Positions 63,334 to 64,000 of a DNA stretch of 64,000 nucleotides are shown one piece after another. Position 1 is the stretch's first letter. The number at the start of each line of letters is the position of its first letter. The DNA is from a virus. A program made the position numbers and the translations under genes. The notes beneath the pieces were generated by a model that saw only the letters and a list, made by a program, of their open reading frames with translations, was not told where the DNA came from and did not search any database. The DNA is taken from positions 1-64,000 of IMG/VR virus record IMGVR_UViG_3300031524_001640; one strand, given 5' to 3'.

Positions 63334-63627
63334 ATGAGTGATTATGAGTGTCATGGGCAATGTTGTATGAAATTGGATGTACCAGTACACCCGGTACAAA
63401 CGCGAAGAGTGGTACATCAGTCTGCTCGCTGCCCACAAACGGTAACTATACGAGCTTATGAAGTATATTGCGCAGTGTATGGAGAACAAGCAGCCCTCGT
63501 TACAGGAGAATGCCGTGGTGGCTTTAGTGCTGGTGAACTGATAGCTTTCCTATATGCTCATTCATTCCCACAAAAAGAATGGCGAGCACGCGTAGAAGAA
63601 GCATTACACGGTATGACACAGCTATAA
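63334..63627 (+). CDS. Hypothetical protein, 97 aa
   Basis: CHGQCCMKLDVPVHP, then an alpha/beta region. AAAGGGAAA upstream. Not recognised. Confidence 0.6.
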   Translation: MSDYECHGQCCMKLDVPVHPVQTRRVVHQSARCPQTVTIRAYEVYCAVYGEQAALVTGECRGGFSAGELIAFLYAHSFPQKEWRARVEEALHGMTQL

Positions 63628-63654
63628 ATATTAATTGTTAAATGTAGGTACAAT

Positions 63655-63870
63655 ATGAATATATACACAGAACAGTTAGTAATTATAATTATTTTAATAT
63701 GTAGTATGATTGCTGGTATCGCTGGAGCGGACTTCACAAGACTAGGTGGTCATCTTTGGGAGTTCTTCCTCAGTGTAGGATGTTTCTACTTGGCTTTATT
63801 TTTGCTTTGGATAATGCATTATTTAGAATTAGAGAAAGATAAGGAAACAGAAGATGAAGAAATATGTTAA
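63655..63870 (+). CDS. Two-helix membrane protein, 71 aa
   Basis: Hydrophobic segments LVIIIILICSMIAGIAGA and FFLSVGCFYLALFLLWIM, acidic tail. Holin-like topology, though unproven. Confidence 0.55.
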   Translation: MNIYTEQLVIIIILICSMIAGIAGADFTRLGGHLWEFFLSVGCFYLALFLLWIMHYLELEKDKETEDEEIC

Positions 63871-64000
63871 AGATGGACTTCCACATGACTTACCAACACC
63901 AAAAGGTACAGTTATAACTACTGGTAAAGGGTGGTATTACATAGAAAAGAATAGCATTGATTTATATGTCCAACCAGAACATGGTAATCTTTACCATACC
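63854..64000 (+). CDS. Hypothetical protein, 3' end outside window
   Basis: At least 49 residues: MKKYVKDGLPHDLPTPKGTV. Overlaps the preceding gene by 17 bases. Confidence 0.5.
   Translation, partial: MKKYVKDGLPHDLPTPKGTVITTGKGWYYIEKNSIDLYVQPEHGNLYHT

Noticed and set aside
1-64000. CRISPR array or insertion sequence with transposase
   Set aside because: No regularly spaced direct repeats, Cas genes, transposase or terminal inverted repeats found; the RNA element repeats are not CRISPR-like.

Overview
This window is part of a large double-stranded DNA phage genome. The evidence is a phage replication, recombination and nucleotide set (split family A polymerase, RecD2-like helicase, Rad52-like annealing protein, SSB, sliding clamp, clamp loader, ligase, family 4 UDG, RNase HI, class II RNR, dNMP kinase, MazG-like NTP pyrophosphatase), six homing or mobile endonuclease genes or fragments, dozens of tiny uncharacterised genes, and about 28 CCA-encoding tRNA genes. 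The host is inferred, not proven, to be an acidobacterium. The first complete gene encodes a secreted protein with the Tyr/Asp/Trp-rich C-terminus I associate with Acidobacteria, and next to it are DUF3309-like and lmo0937-like membrane peptides of bacterial type.

Layout. Positions 1-2.5 kb hold the end of an iscU gene and host-like secreted and membrane proteins. Positions 2.5-6.4 kb are rich in structured non-coding RNA: a permuted tRNA candidate, three tandem copies of a covarying RNA element plus a larger relative, tRNA-Asp, and a candidate two-piece (permuted) tmRNA. From 8.5 to 31 kb small genes alternate with tRNAs. Several tRNAs begin inside or directly after a stop codon, like tRNA punctuation in mitochondria. 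This stretch also holds RNase HI, a Pth2-like protein, a GH108-like lysozyme, two phosphoesterases, a cyclic-phosphate receiver protein and an RF-like GGQ gene. Positions 31-58 kb form a compact rightward replication and nucleotide module. Positions 58-60.3 kb hold DUF1257/DUF2997/radical-SAM genes. Positions 60.4-63.1 kb are a GC-rich island of other-phage-like genes. AT-rich small genes then return.

The most unusual content is RNA-level. (1) At 17914-18215 two tandem copies of a conserved hairpin RNA enclose tRNA domains in permuted order (T-arm, acceptor hairpin, D-arm). The same outer element without a tRNA recurs three times at 4234-4561, with compensatory changes in its stems. (2) The RF-like gene at 27901-28283 is interrupted by an in-frame stop inside a 6-bp tetraloop hairpin, followed by a synonymous His landing codon. 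It lies directly after an endonuclease VII-like gene and resembles the T4 gene 60 / MobE bypass cassette. (3) A split tRNA-His contains an intact tRNA-His and an EDxHD-type endonuclease. (4) Four tRNAs carry C instead of the near-universal U33. A cyclic-phosphate processing protein, a nucleotidyltransferase, Pth2-like and RF-like proteins and a tmRNA candidate suggest heavy investment in tRNA and ribosome repair or rescue.

All functions come from reading the sequence without searches. RNA foldings were done by eye and need computation.
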